In this document: in pieces, positions 8,833 through 16,831 of the stretch | Numbering within the stretch: the stretch's first letter is position 1 | Layout: the number at the start of each line of letters is the position of its first letter | Source of the DNA: an uncultured Bacteroidales bacterium | GTDB lineage: Bacteria > Bacteroidota > Bacteroidia > Bacteroidales > P3 | Length of the DNA stretch: 64,000 nucleotides | Assembly: GCA_947165255.1 (NCBI GenBank) | Contig: CAMUZR010000001.1 | Location: 1 to 64,000, forward strand | Reading direction: 5' to 3' | The notes under the pieces: generated by a model | Told to the model about the DNA's origin: nothing | Seen by the model: the letters and a program-made list of their open reading frames with translations, nothing else | Database searches by the model: none | Made by a program: the position numbers and the translations under genes

Positions 8833-9651
8833 ATGATAGAGCTGTTATTGGGCATAGTCTGCGGCATTGCGTTGTCGCTGTTTTTCAGTTTCGGACCTGC
8901 ATTTTTTACGCAGATTCGGACGAGTATCCAGTATGGCTTCAAACGTTCGTTTCCGTTTGCTTTTGGCGTGAGCGCAGGCGATATTATTATCGTTTTTTTG
9001 ATGCTGACGGTTCTGAAAAATGCAGATTTGTACAGTTTGGTCCACAATGTGTGGGTGGCCTCCATAGCAGGTGGGGTGATGATTGTGATGGCCATTTACT
9101 TTTTCCGCAAAGAGGTGACCTCGTTGGAAAGCTACGAAGGCAAGGAGCCCCGCATTAAATTCCGCAGTAAAGACGGCGAGCCCCGCCGCCGTTCCATATT
9201 CTTCCAGGGCTTTCTCATTAACTTTATCAACCCCACAATTTGGATTTATTGGATTTCTGTCATCACTCTTATTACGGGCGAGTTGAATATGTCCGTCTTC
9301 GAGCGATACGTGTTCTTTATAGGCGTGATGGGGGCCACTCTGGGAATGGACATACTAAAGTGTAAGCTGGCCTCGATGCTTCAGCAAATCATCACTGCAA
9401 AGCTGCTGAACGTCACGAACAAGGTGTGCTCCATGATTCTTTTTTGTTTTGCGGCCTACCTTATTATTTCTATGATAGTCTTTCAGACCTCGCCTGAGAA
9501 GGATGACCCGGTGGCAGTGCAGAAGCCCAAGTCGACAGAGATGATTAAGACCATTCACGATAAAATGGATAGCAGCATCATTAGAGGTCAGAATTCTTCT
9601 GACACGGTGATGTTTAGATTTATGAAACACAAAAAGCATCGGACAGTATGA
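8833..9651 (+). CDS. LysE-family transporter
   Basis: A 272-residue inner-membrane protein with about six hydrophobic segments in the LysE/RhtB pattern: the N-terminal helix with GPAFF (S-F-G-P-A-F-F, family G-P motif), a charged cytoplasmic loop at 95-120, and INFINPTIWIYW in the second half (family N-P motif). Members export amino acids or related small molecules. The substrate cannot be read from the sequence. A hydrophilic C-terminal tail of about 50 residues goes beyond the usual length. It overlaps the next gene by four bases (ATGA), so the two are translationally coupled. Confidence 0.88.
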   Translation: MIELLLGIVCGIALSLFFSFGPAFFTQIRTSIQYGFKRSFPFAFGVSAGDIIIVFLMLTVLKNADLYSLVHNVWVASIAGGVMIVMAIYFFRKEVTSLESYEGKEPRIKFRSKDGEPRRRSIFFQGFLINFINPTIWIYWISVITLITGELNMSVFERYVFFIGVMGATLGMDILKCKLASMLQQIITAKLLNVTNKVCSMILFCFAAYLIISMIVFQTSPEKDDPVAVQKPKSTEMIKTIHDKMDSSIIRGQNSSDTVMFRFMKHKKHRTV

Positions 9652-10172
9652 ACCAGACTATTCAAACCATTATTTCGCGCCGTAGCTGTAGAAAATTCAC
9701 CGACCAGATGCCGTCACGCGAGGATTTGGCTCTTATTTGTGAGGCTGGGAGCTATGCTTCCACAGGGCATAATACACAATGCCCCATTATTTTGGCTGTC
9801 ACTAATAAGGAGTTGATTGCCAGAATGAGCAGGCTCAATGCGCAGGTGTGGAATGTCGATTTTGACCCATTCTATGGCGCTCCTGCAGTGCTAGTGGTTT
9901 TGGCTGACAGGTCGGTGAGCCATACCCCGGTGGAGGACGGCAGCCTGGTGATAGGGAATATGCTTTTGGCGGCACATTCTCTGGGGTTAGGTGCCTGCTG
10001 GATTAACCGTGCCAGGGAGGTTTTTGAAATGCCTGAAGGAAAGCAGATATTGGCCGAGCTGGGCGTGGAAGGCGACTACATAGGGGTTGGGAACTGCATT
10101 GTGGGATGCCCGCAATATCCGCCTCGTCCCCCTAAGCCCCGTAAGGAGGGCTATATCCGCTGGATAGACTGA
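9648..10172 (+). CDS. Nitroreductase-family FMN oxidoreductase
   Basis: A 174-residue flavoprotein of the NfsA/NfsB-like superfamily. The N-terminal RRSCRKF (FMN phosphate-binding arginines) and ASTGHNTQ, and the later GLGACWINRAREVF segment, are the conserved FMN-binding regions. Length fits the short nitroreductase group, which reduces quinones, nitro compounds or enones using NAD(P)H. The true substrate is unknown. It overlaps the LysE gene by 4 bases and is followed after 36 bases by a radical SAM gene. Confidence 0.92.
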   Translation: MNQTIQTIISRRSCRKFTDQMPSREDLALICEAGSYASTGHNTQCPIILAVTNKELIARMSRLNAQVWNVDFDPFYGAPAVLVVLADRSVSHTPVEDGSLVIGNMLLAAHSLGLGACWINRAREVFEMPEGKQILAELGVEGDYIGVGNCIVGCPQYPPRPPKPRKEGYIRWID

Positions 10173-10208
10173 AATAAAAAGATTTTTTGTTTTTTTTTAT
10201 AATATGTC

Positions 10209-10970
10209 ATGTTAAGAGAGAAAACCGTTTTTGGACCAATCATCAGCCGCCGGCTAGGAACGTCGCTAGGAATAAACCTGCTGCCTGAAGAGGGCAAGAT
10301 ATGCAACTTCGATTGTATTTATTGCGAATGCGGGTGGAACAAGGAGGGCCGCGGCGATACCGTTATCCCGTCGGCCGAGAAGGTCCGCACCGACTTGGAA
10401 CGGATGCTCCTGAAGCTGCAAGCGGAGGGTACAAAGGTCGACTCCATCACATTCTCCGGTGACGGAGAGCCTACCCTCAACCCCGAGTTTCCCCAGATAA
10501 TAGACGACACCCTGGCACTGCGCGACCGCTATGCCTCTTCGGCCAAAGTTTCAGTTCTCTCCAATGCCACTAGGGTTCATCTGGCACCTGTCTTTCACGC
10601 TCTTACTAAGGTGGACAACCCCATTATGAAGATAGATGCGCCCACTAATGACCTTATCGCTAAAATAAACCACCCCGCACCTGGCTACGATGTGGCGCGT
10701 GTGGTGGAGGCTTTAAAGCAATTCCACGGCAACTTCATATTGCAGACATGTATGCTCCGCAGTCAGGAGTATGATTTCGACTCCTCTCGGCAAGAAGTAT
10801 TGAGTGGGTGGATGGATATAGTCCGGCTGCTCCGGCCTAGGGAAATAATGGTTTATACCATTGACCGGCCTACGCCTGCTCAGGGGTTGCAAAAATTCAC
10901 GGTGGAAGAAATGACCCATTTGGTTCAGCCGCTTATTGACGAAGGTTTCACAATTCAGATAAAAGGATAG
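10209..10970 (+). CDS. Radical SAM protein
   Basis: A 253-residue radical SAM enzyme with C32-x3-C36-x2-C39 (CNFDCIYC) for the 4Fe-4S cluster, followed by ITFSGDGEPTLN (SAM-binding GGE-type motif). No extra iron-sulfur domain is visible. It resembles the compact radical SAM proteins often annotated as organic-radical activating enzymes of unknown substrate. The upstream gap of 36 bases suggests co-transcription with the nitroreductase and LysE genes. Confidence 0.88.
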   Translation: MLREKTVFGPIISRRLGTSLGINLLPEEGKICNFDCIYCECGWNKEGRGDTVIPSAEKVRTDLERMLLKLQAEGTKVDSITFSGDGEPTLNPEFPQIIDDTLALRDRYASSAKVSVLSNATRVHLAPVFHALTKVDNPIMKIDAPTNDLIAKINHPAPGYDVARVVEALKQFHGNFILQTCMLRSQEYDFDSSRQEVLSGWMDIVRLLRPREIMVYTIDRPTPAQGLQKFTVEEMTHLVQPLIDEGFTIQIKG

Positions 10971-11038
10971 TGAGAACGAGGGGCTTCGTGGCCTAAGTAC
11001 ATTCTTAAACTTTTTTTTTCAGAATCAATTATTTTGTG

Positions 11039-11046
11039 TATTTTTG
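11039..11046 (+). promoter_or_regulatory. Upstream promoter element of the infC operon (P1)
   Basis: TATTTTTG, preceded by an AT-rich stretch. It is one of two consecutive TAnnTTTG elements in front of infC. Confidence 0.55.
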
Positions 11047-11069
11047 CAATTCCGTAAAGTAAGTCATTG

Positions 11070-11077
11070 TAACTTTG
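11070..11077 (+). promoter_or_regulatory. Downstream promoter element of the infC operon (P2)
   Basis: TAACTTTG, 31 bases after P1 and 75 bases before the proposed infC start. Confidence 0.6.
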
Positions 11078-11144
11078 CGAAGTGTGTAATAATCACCCAG
11101 CCAGATAGTTGGGATAGTATAAACAAATATAGGAGAACAGAGCT

Positions 11145-11720
11145 ATAGTAGCAGCATTTACCCCTGGCGGCCCCGCAAATAATAATAAGGGTCGCGGTAG
11201 AGGACCCCAGAAGAAGGAGCCCGAACATCTGATTAATGAGCGAATAACCGCTCCAATGGTTCGTGTCGTCGGCGACGGCATGGAGCCGACAATTATGAGC
11301 ACGAAGGAGGCATTGACCAGAGCCTATGACGATGGACTCGACCTAGTGATGATTTCGCCCAATGCCAACCCTCCGGTTTGCAAGATTATCGAATACCAGA
11401 AGTTTCTTTATGAGCAGAAAAAGAAAGAGAAGGAACGTAAGGCCAATTCTACTAAGATTGTCATTAAAGAGATTCGTTTGAGCCCTCAGACCGACGACCA
11501 CGACTTCGAGTTCAAACTCAACCATGCAAAGCGTTTCCTGAAAGAAGGGAACAAAGTTAAGGTTGACGTATTCTTCAGAGGCCGTTCGATTGTATATAAA
11601 GAACAGGGTGAGGCCCAGCTGCTGAAATTCGCCGAGGCGCTTCTGGAATATGGCAAACCCGAAGTCATGCCCCGTCTTGAAGGCAAGCGTATGCTGATGA
11701 TTATTGCGCCTAAAAAGTAA
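11145..11720 (+). CDS. infC: Translation initiation factor IF-3, probable AUA start
   Basis: IF-3 binds the 30S subunit and rejects non-canonical start codons. Conserved signatures include LINERI..., LDLVMISPNANPPVCKI and the C-domain HDFEFKLNHAKRFL. The first in-frame ATG (11256) would remove the conserved N-terminal INERI segment, so the start must be further upstream. In frame, a stop at 11130 is followed by AGGAG (11131-11135) and ATA at 11145 with good spacing, giving 191 residues. No ATG, GTG or TTG lies between. A rare start codon fits the known IF-3 autoregulation in E. coli (AUU). Operon with rpmI and rplT. Confidence 0.88.
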   Translation: MVAAFTPGGPANNNKGRGRGPQKKEPEHLINERITAPMVRVVGDGMEPTIMSTKEALTRAYDDGLDLVMISPNANPPVCKIIEYQKFLYEQKKKEKERKANSTKIVIKEIRLSPQTDDHDFEFKLNHAKRFLKEGNKVKVDVFFRGRSIVYKEQGEAQLLKFAEALLEYGKPEVMPRLEGKRMLMIIAPKK

Positions 11721-11771
11721 AGGAAACCAGATTATCGCATCATATAGTCTAACTTAAAAAACAGTAAAGTA

Positions 11772-11966
11772 ATGCCTAGAATGAAAACAAAGGCCGCTGC
11801 CAAGAAGCGTTTCGCTTTCACCGGCACCGGCAAAATCAAGAGAAAGCATGCTTATCATAGTCATATCCTGACTAAGAAAGAGACCACTCAGAAACGTAAT
11901 CTCGACCATACCGCACTGGTTAGCCGCGATGACGAAAAGCGTGTCAAGAGAATGCTTTTGGCCTAA
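11772..11966 (+). CDS. rpmI: 50S ribosomal protein L35
   Basis: A 64-residue basic protein, [14 protein letters not shown] at the start and the family's [11 protein letters not shown] segment, of normal length for L35. It lies 51 bases behind infC in the classical infC-rpmI-rplT order. Confidence 0.97.
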   Translation: MPRMKTKAAAKKRFAFTGTGKIKRKHAYHSHILTKKETTQKRNLDHTALVSRDDEKRVKRMLLA

Positions 11967-12091
11967 AGGCCAAGGGGAAGGGAAGGGGTTGCGAAACCTC
12001 ACCCACCCAAACAGGAGTTATTAACCATTATTTAAAGCACCAAAGAGGATTCTTCGCAATCCCGCTTAAATGAAAACAAATTAATTAAAAA

Positions 12092-12439
12092 ATGCCAAGA
12101 TCAGTTAACGCTGTAGCTTCTAGAGCTCGCAGAAAAAAAATCCTCAACCGTACTAAAGGTTACTGGGGTAGAGGTAAAAACGTATGGACCGTCGCCAAGA
12201 ATAAATGGGAGAAAGGTCAGACCTATGCTTACCGCGACAGAAAGAACAAGAAAAGAGAGTTCCGCGCACTGTGGATCAACCGTATCAATGCCGGTTGCCG
12301 CATCAATGGTATCTCCTATTCTGTTTTTATGGGCGAATTACACAAAAACAACATCGAGCTGAACCGCAAAGTTCTCGCCGACCTGGCAATGAACAATCCC
12401 GAGGCTTTCACCGCTGTTGTCAAGATGGTTAAGAAATAA
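12092..12439 (+). CDS. rplT: 50S ribosomal protein L20
   Basis: A 115-residue basic protein with the L20 signature ([27 protein letters not shown] at the N-terminus and [11 protein letters not shown] in the middle). L20 assembles early on 23S rRNA and in other bacteria represses its own operon by binding the rpmI leader. The 125-base gap behind rpmI is G-rich and could hold such a site, but no structure is claimed here. Confidence 0.97.
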   Translation: MPRSVNAVASRARRKKILNRTKGYWGRGKNVWTVAKNKWEKGQTYAYRDRKNKKREFRALWINRINAGCRINGISYSVFMGELHKNNIELNRKVLADLAMNNPEAFTAVVKMVKK

Positions 12440-12479
12440 ACCAAATTAACTGAGTGATTAACCTTTAAAACTTTATGTC

Positions 12480-12833
12480 ATGGGAAAAATTGAATTATTG
12501 CAATATGTAGAGGATTTGGCAGAACGCAAAGAGTTCCCCGAATTCAAGGCTGGCGATACCATCACTGTCCATTATAAAATTAAAGAAGGAAACAAAGAAC
12601 GTATCCAGAACTTCCAAGGCGTTGTTATCCAGCGCAGAGGAAGCGGTTCGACTGAGACCTTTACTGTCCGTAAGATTACCAACGGTGTTGGTGTGGAGCG
12701 TATATTCCCCATCAGCAGCCCGTTCATCGAGCAGATTGACATCAACAAGCGTGGTGCCGTCCGCAGAGCTAGAATTTTCTATCTTCGTAATCTTACCGGT
12801 AAGAAAGCCCGTATCAAGGAAAAGAGACACTAA
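12480..12833 (+). CDS. rplS: 50S ribosomal protein L19
   Basis: A 117-residue ribosomal protein at the 30S-50S interface. Family features: [29 protein letters not shown] and the C-terminal LYYLR-like segment ([17 protein letters not shown]). It follows rplT by 40 bases with no promoter element between, so it extends the infC operon, an unusual addition since rplS is normally in the rpsP-trmD operon. A strong terminator follows. Confidence 0.97.
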   Translation: MGKIELLQYVEDLAERKEFPEFKAGDTITVHYKIKEGNKERIQNFQGVVIQRRGSGSTETFTVRKITNGVGVERIFPISSPFIEQIDINKRGAVRRARIFYLRNLTGKKARIKEKRH

Positions 12834-12860
12834 TCTTTTACCCGATTGTGATATTCTGGC

Positions 12861-12895
12861 AAAGGCAGTGGTTCTCAACAACCGCTGCCTTTTTC
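12861..12895 (+). terminator. Terminator behind rplS
   Basis: AAAGGCAGTGGTT / AACCGCTGCCTTTTT hairpin (12861-12873 with 12880-12894), ending in a T-run. Confidence 0.9.
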
Positions 12896-13057
12896 TTTCT
12901 CAAATAATCCGGAACGGCTGAATCGCGTGATAAAAGTGCGTGTAAAAAGACTCTTTTAAGAATCTGATTTCAAGCGGCGAAAGCGAATAAGATTATGGTT
13001 AACAGATAAATAAGAAATATAAACACAAAAAAAAACAATTAAAAGAAAAAAAAATAG

Positions 13058-13065
13058 TATCTTTG
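13058..13065 (+). promoter_or_regulatory. -7 promoter element for thrS
   Basis: TATCTTTG in an A-rich stretch, 61 bases upstream of the thrS ATG. Confidence 0.7.
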
Positions 13066-13126
13066 CAAACTATTTAAACAGATAGACTTCTATCATTTTT
13101 TTATATATAAAAAGGAGAAACAAACA

Positions 13127-15088
13127 ATGAAAGTAATCGTAAAAAACTATGGTGAACTGTCCATCGAAGAGCCCTGCTCCATCATTGACATCATCAAAAT
13201 GGTAAATCCGGAAGGTCTCAACAACTATTGTGCGGCCAAAATCAACAATGAATCCAACCTCATCGATCTCCGAACTACCATCACCTCCGATTGCGACATT
13301 GAATTGCTTGACACATCTAACAAGGAGTGCCTCTCCGTCCTCCGTCACACTACGGCTCATATCATGGCCGAGGCCGTTCAGAACCTTTTCCCCGAAGCCA
13401 AGATAACCATTGGTCCCGCCACCGACAACGGGTTCTTCTACGATTTCGATTTCCGTCCCTTCTCTCGCGAGGATTTAGACGCCATCGAAAAGGAAATGAA
13501 GTCCATCATAAAGAAGGCCACCCGACTCGAACGGAAAGAGGTATCTCGCAACGAGGCTTTAGAAATTATGACCCAGCGCAAGGAGCCCTACAAAGTAGAG
13601 CTTCTAGAGGCCATTCCCGAGGGTGAGACCATCACTATTTATCAGCAGGACAACTTCGTCGACCTCTGCCGCGGACCTCATCTGCTGAACACCCGCCCCA
13701 TCAAGGGCTTCAAACTGCTTTCTTCTTCCAGCACCTATTGGCGTGGCGACAAGAAGAACAAATCCCTCAGCCGTATACATGGCACCGCTTTCTTCTCCAA
13801 GGAAGAGCTCGAAGGGTATCTGAAATACCTCGAAGATATCAAAAACCACGACCATAACAAGATTGGCCGTGAGCTGGAAATCTTCACCACCGTCGATGTC
13901 ATTGGCCAGGGTTTACCCCTGCTCATGCCCAAGGGTACCAAGATTGTCCAGACCCTGCAGCGTTGGATTGAAGACGAAGAGACCCGCCGTGGCTACATGC
14001 GCACCAAGACGCCCCTCATGTCGAAGAACGACCTCTTCAAGATGTCAGGGCACTGGGACCACTATCGCGACAAAATGTTCATCATAGGCGACCCCGACAG
14101 CGAAAACGAGGTGCTCTGCATGCGTCCTATGACCTGCCCCTTCCAGTACTTTGTGTATAAGAACAGCCAGAAGTCCTACCGCGACCTTCCCTGCCGCTAC
14201 GGCGAAACCTCTACCCTCTTCCGCAAAGAAGACAGCGGCGAGATGCACGGCCTCACCCGTGTCCGTCAGTTCACCATCAGCGAAGGCCACCTCATCGTTC
14301 GTCCCGACCAAATGGTTGAGGAATTCAAGGGCTGCATCGACCTTGCCCGCCATTGCCTCACCACGCTCGGCCTGCAGGACGATGTGACCTATCATCTGTC
14401 CAAATGGGATCCCGAAGATACGGAAAAGTATATCGGCGATGCCGAGACCTGGGAGACCACTCAGCAGCATATTCGCGACATTCTCAACGAACTCAACATT
14501 CCTTTTGTCGAGGACGTCGGAGAGGCTGCTTTCTATGGCCCCAAAGTCGACATCAACGCCAAGAATGTCTATGGCAAGGAAGACACCATGATTACCATCC
14601 AGTGGGATGCCCTCATTGCTGAGCGTTTCGACATGTACTATATCGACAAAGACGGCAGCCGCCAGCGTCCCTACATCATCCATCGCACTAGCATGGGCTG
14701 CTATGAGCGCACCTTGGCCTGGCTGATAGAGAAATACGAAGGCGCCTTCCCCACGTGGCTCGCTCCCGAACAGGTGCGTGTACTGCCCATATCCGAGAAG
14801 TTCCTCGACTACGCCGAGCAAGTCACCAAGACCCTTCAGGAGAACGGCATCGAAGCCACCCTCGACCGTCGTGCCGAGAAGATAGGCTACAAACTGCGTG
14901 AGACTCGAATGCAGAAGATTCCATACGCGCTGCTCATCGGTCAGAAAGAGCAAGACGAAAACACCGTATCCATGTGGAACCGTAAGGACGGCGACTTAGG
15001 TCAGTCCACCCTGGATCAATTTGTCGACGCCGTCTGCAAGGAAATCCGCACAAAATCGGTTGAGCTTACAATCCGTAAGGCAGAATAG
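13127..15088 (+). CDS. thrS: Threonyl-tRNA synthetase
   Basis: A 653-residue class II synthetase with the full bacterial architecture: TGS domain (1-60), the second additional editing domain with HTTAHIMAEA (zinc-type H-x3-H, about 74-78) and the C-terminal part of that site around CRGPH, the catalytic core with motif 2 (RYGETSTLFRKEDSGEMHGLTR) and the zinc ligand Cys in MRPMTCPF, then motif 3 (HRTSMGCYERTLAWLIE) and the anticodon-binding domain from about 545. It normally precedes infC in many bacteria but here follows rplS with its own promoter. Confidence 0.98.
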   Translation: MKVIVKNYGELSIEEPCSIIDIIKMVNPEGLNNYCAAKINNESNLIDLRTTITSDCDIELLDTSNKECLSVLRHTTAHIMAEAVQNLFPEAKITIGPATDNGFFYDFDFRPFSREDLDAIEKEMKSIIKKATRLERKEVSRNEALEIMTQRKEPYKVELLEAIPEGETITIYQQDNFVDLCRGPHLLNTRPIKGFKLLSSSSTYWRGDKKNKSLSRIHGTAFFSKEELEGYLKYLEDIKNHDHNKIGRELEIFTTVDVIGQGLPLLMPKGTKIVQTLQRWIEDEETRRGYMRTKTPLMSKNDLFKMSGHWDHYRDKMFIIGDPDSENEVLCMRPMTCPFQYFVYKNSQKSYRDLPCRYGETSTLFRKEDSGEMHGLTRVRQFTISEGHLIVRPDQMVEEFKGCIDLARHCLTTLGLQDDVTYHLSKWDPEDTEKYIGDAETWETTQQHIRDILNELNIPFVEDVGEAAFYGPKVDINAKNVYGKEDTMITIQWDALIAERFDMYYIDKDGSRQRPYIIHRTSMGCYERTLAWLIEKYEGAFPTWLAPEQVRVLPISEKFLDYAEQVTKTLQENGIEATLDRRAEKIGYKLRETRMQKIPYALLIGQKEQDENTVSMWNRKDGDLGQSTLDQFVDAVCKEIRTKSVELTIRKAE

Positions 15089-15109
15089 AAACCGCTTTCT
15101 AATAATAGA

Positions 15110-15142
15110 GAAGGCTCCGCATCATTCGGAGCCTTCTTTTTT
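15110..15142. terminator. Bidirectional terminator between thrS and the convergent hydrolase gene
   Basis: GAAGGCTCCG / CGGAGCCTTC (15110-15119 with 15127-15136), followed by six T on the plus strand. On the minus strand the same hairpin is followed by TCTATTATT, so it may serve both convergent genes. Confidence 0.85.
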
Positions 15143-15158
15143 CATTTCTAGTCGGGGC

Positions 15159-16364
15159 TTACTGAAAAGTAGGCAGTGTCGAAATCCAGGGAGCAACGCC
15201 CAGCGTCCGGCACATTATATCCAGGCTGTGGACAATAAAGGGTGCTGCGCCTGTCTCGTGAGCGGGCAAGATGGGTGAACTGCCGTAGTCGGCGGTGTCA
15301 AGAACCACATTGTCCAAACCGTGTCCTGAGAGGAAGTGGTACAGGTTCACCGTATTTTCCGTTGGCACTGTTATGTCCTGCGTATTATGGAAAAGATAAA
15401 TATGCTCATCGCTTCGGGGCGTCCACCCCTGGCATAGGTTGTCGCTTCTCATCGCCTCCAGCAGAAGCCTCGAATTGTGCGAGTTTGTGTCAAATAGGGC
15501 GGGGTTAAGGTAATCGCTTATGGACTGGGAACCAATTTTTGCGTCAATCTCCTCGCGGGTAAATCTCTTGCTCAGAATCCAGTCGTCGACATGGCTTAGC
15601 AGCGGCTCCACAAACATCTCCTCACGGGGTATATTTAAATTAAAGAACTCATTATACGACAACAGCACACTTGCCACAGTGCTAGGCATACCCGTAATCG
15701 TGCTCGAAAGGAACTGCCTATATGTTTCCGGATTATCGTATGGGCCGGCTCCGGCAAAGGTGTAAGTAATATCCAAGTCGGGATAGCTTTCATCCACCAG
15801 CCGCACAACCCCCATAGCCGTCTGCGCTCCCTGCGAATAGCCTATGTTGAACAAGTAGTCGCCCCAGGCGTAGCCCATTGGGTCCAGCAGTCTCTTTGCC
15901 GCCAGCAGGGCGTCCACGCTCCCCTGGGCATTGGCTCGCGAGATGCAATAAGCCTGCGGGTAATCACCTGTGGCGCCGAACCCGTAGTAGTCGGGCGAAA
16001 TAGTAATCAGTCTGCCTGGGGCAATTATTGACTGAATCATGAGGTCGCCATGCGTAGGGCATTGGTCAGCCTGATAGACAGTGAAGTGGTTATAGAGAAT
16101 CAACCCCAGGGCTGCCGTCTGCCGGGTGACGCTGTCACCAATAGTAATCGTGCCTGAAAGCATAATGCCCTTCCCTCGTGGGTCTTTCGACGGATAAACA
16201 AAGTTATACGCAGTCATTCTTGCAGCCTCATGGTATACCGAGTCGGTTATGTGTGCAGGCACAATAGCCTCCTCATTTTGGTGAATGTCGTCCTCTCGAG
16301 TGCACGAAGTGCCTATGAAAAAGAGAACCAGTGTGGCAAGGAATGTCTTGCGAAATCTTTTCAT
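15159..16364 (-). CDS. Alpha/beta hydrolase lipoprotein
   Basis: A 401-residue lipoprotein (lipobox FIGTSC, Cys21) with an alpha/beta hydrolase fold. The nucleophile elbow GYSQG places Ser at residue 177; ISPDYYGFGAT precedes it, and the likely acid and base are Asp in HNTQDITVPTEN (about 325) and His in the C-terminal region (PAHETG or IVHSLD). Overall it recalls secretory lipase/esterase-type enzymes that act on long-chain or cell-surface esters. Substrate unknown. Third gene of a leftward cluster with the VWA-barrel protein. Confidence 0.8.
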   Translation of the reverse strand: MKRFRKTFLATLVLFFIGTSCTREDDIHQNEEAIVPAHITDSVYHEAARMTAYNFVYPSKDPRGKGIMLSGTITIGDSVTRQTAALGLILYNHFTVYQADQCPTHGDLMIQSIIAPGRLITISPDYYGFGATGDYPQAYCISRANAQGSVDALLAAKRLLDPMGYAWGDYLFNIGYSQGAQTAMGVVRLVDESYPDLDITYTFAGAGPYDNPETYRQFLSSTITGMPSTVASVLLSYNEFFNLNIPREEMFVEPLLSHVDDWILSKRFTREEIDAKIGSQSISDYLNPALFDTNSHNSRLLLEAMRSDNLCQGWTPRSDEHIYLFHNTQDITVPTENTVNLYHFLSGHGLDNVVLDTADYGSSPILPAHETGAAPFIVHSLDIMCRTLGVAPWISTLPTFQ

Positions 16365-16392
16365 TACGTTCTTTTAATAATGAATTTATGCC

Positions 16393-16824
16393 TCAACGCC
16401 TTTCAGGTGGGGCAGAAAGGCGGGAGGCAACAAAGATATCTAAGGAATACAGTGCAGCCAGAAATGCCGAGACGAAGAGTTCGTCCGTCTGGCTCCATCC
16501 AAACCGAGACACACAATACCATACGGCCAGTCCAAACAGAACCAACGGGCACACATAAAGCCAAGCCTTCCTTCGGGCTTTTTCATAAATGATATATGGG
16601 GGAATAGCCAGTAATATAGCCACCACCACAGGGGAAACCATCAGATAAAGAATCACAACGTATGCGTTCAAGTCCTCATCGGCCTGATTCCAATAGCGGA
16701 AGTTGCACACCAAATAGCCCATCCAAATCAGGTGGAATAAGAGAAAGCACCCCATAAACACTGCGAAGAAAGAGAGCCCTTTCTGCTTTACGAATGAGGT
16801 GGCTTTATGGAGTGGACCAGGCAT
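16393..16824 (-). CDS. Four-span membrane protein of unknown function
   Basis: From ATG at 16824 (MPGPLHKATSF...) this is 143 residues with hydrophobic segments at about 17-38, 55-80, 90-108 and 115-135 and a short basic tail. The start 7 bases behind the VWA-barrel stop (16832) is preferred to an upstream in-frame ATG that would overlap that gene. No family is recognised. Its place between a VWA-barrel protein and a hydrolase lipoprotein suggests an envelope role, by context only. Confidence 0.7.
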   Translation of the reverse strand: MPGPLHKATSFVKQKGLSFFAVFMGCFLLFHLIWMGYLVCNFRYWNQADEDLNAYVVILYLMVSPVVVAILLAIPPYIIYEKARRKAWLYVCPLVLFGLAVWYCVSRFGWSQTDELFVSAFLAALYSLDIFVASRLSAPPERR

Positions 16825-16831
16825 ATAGGGG

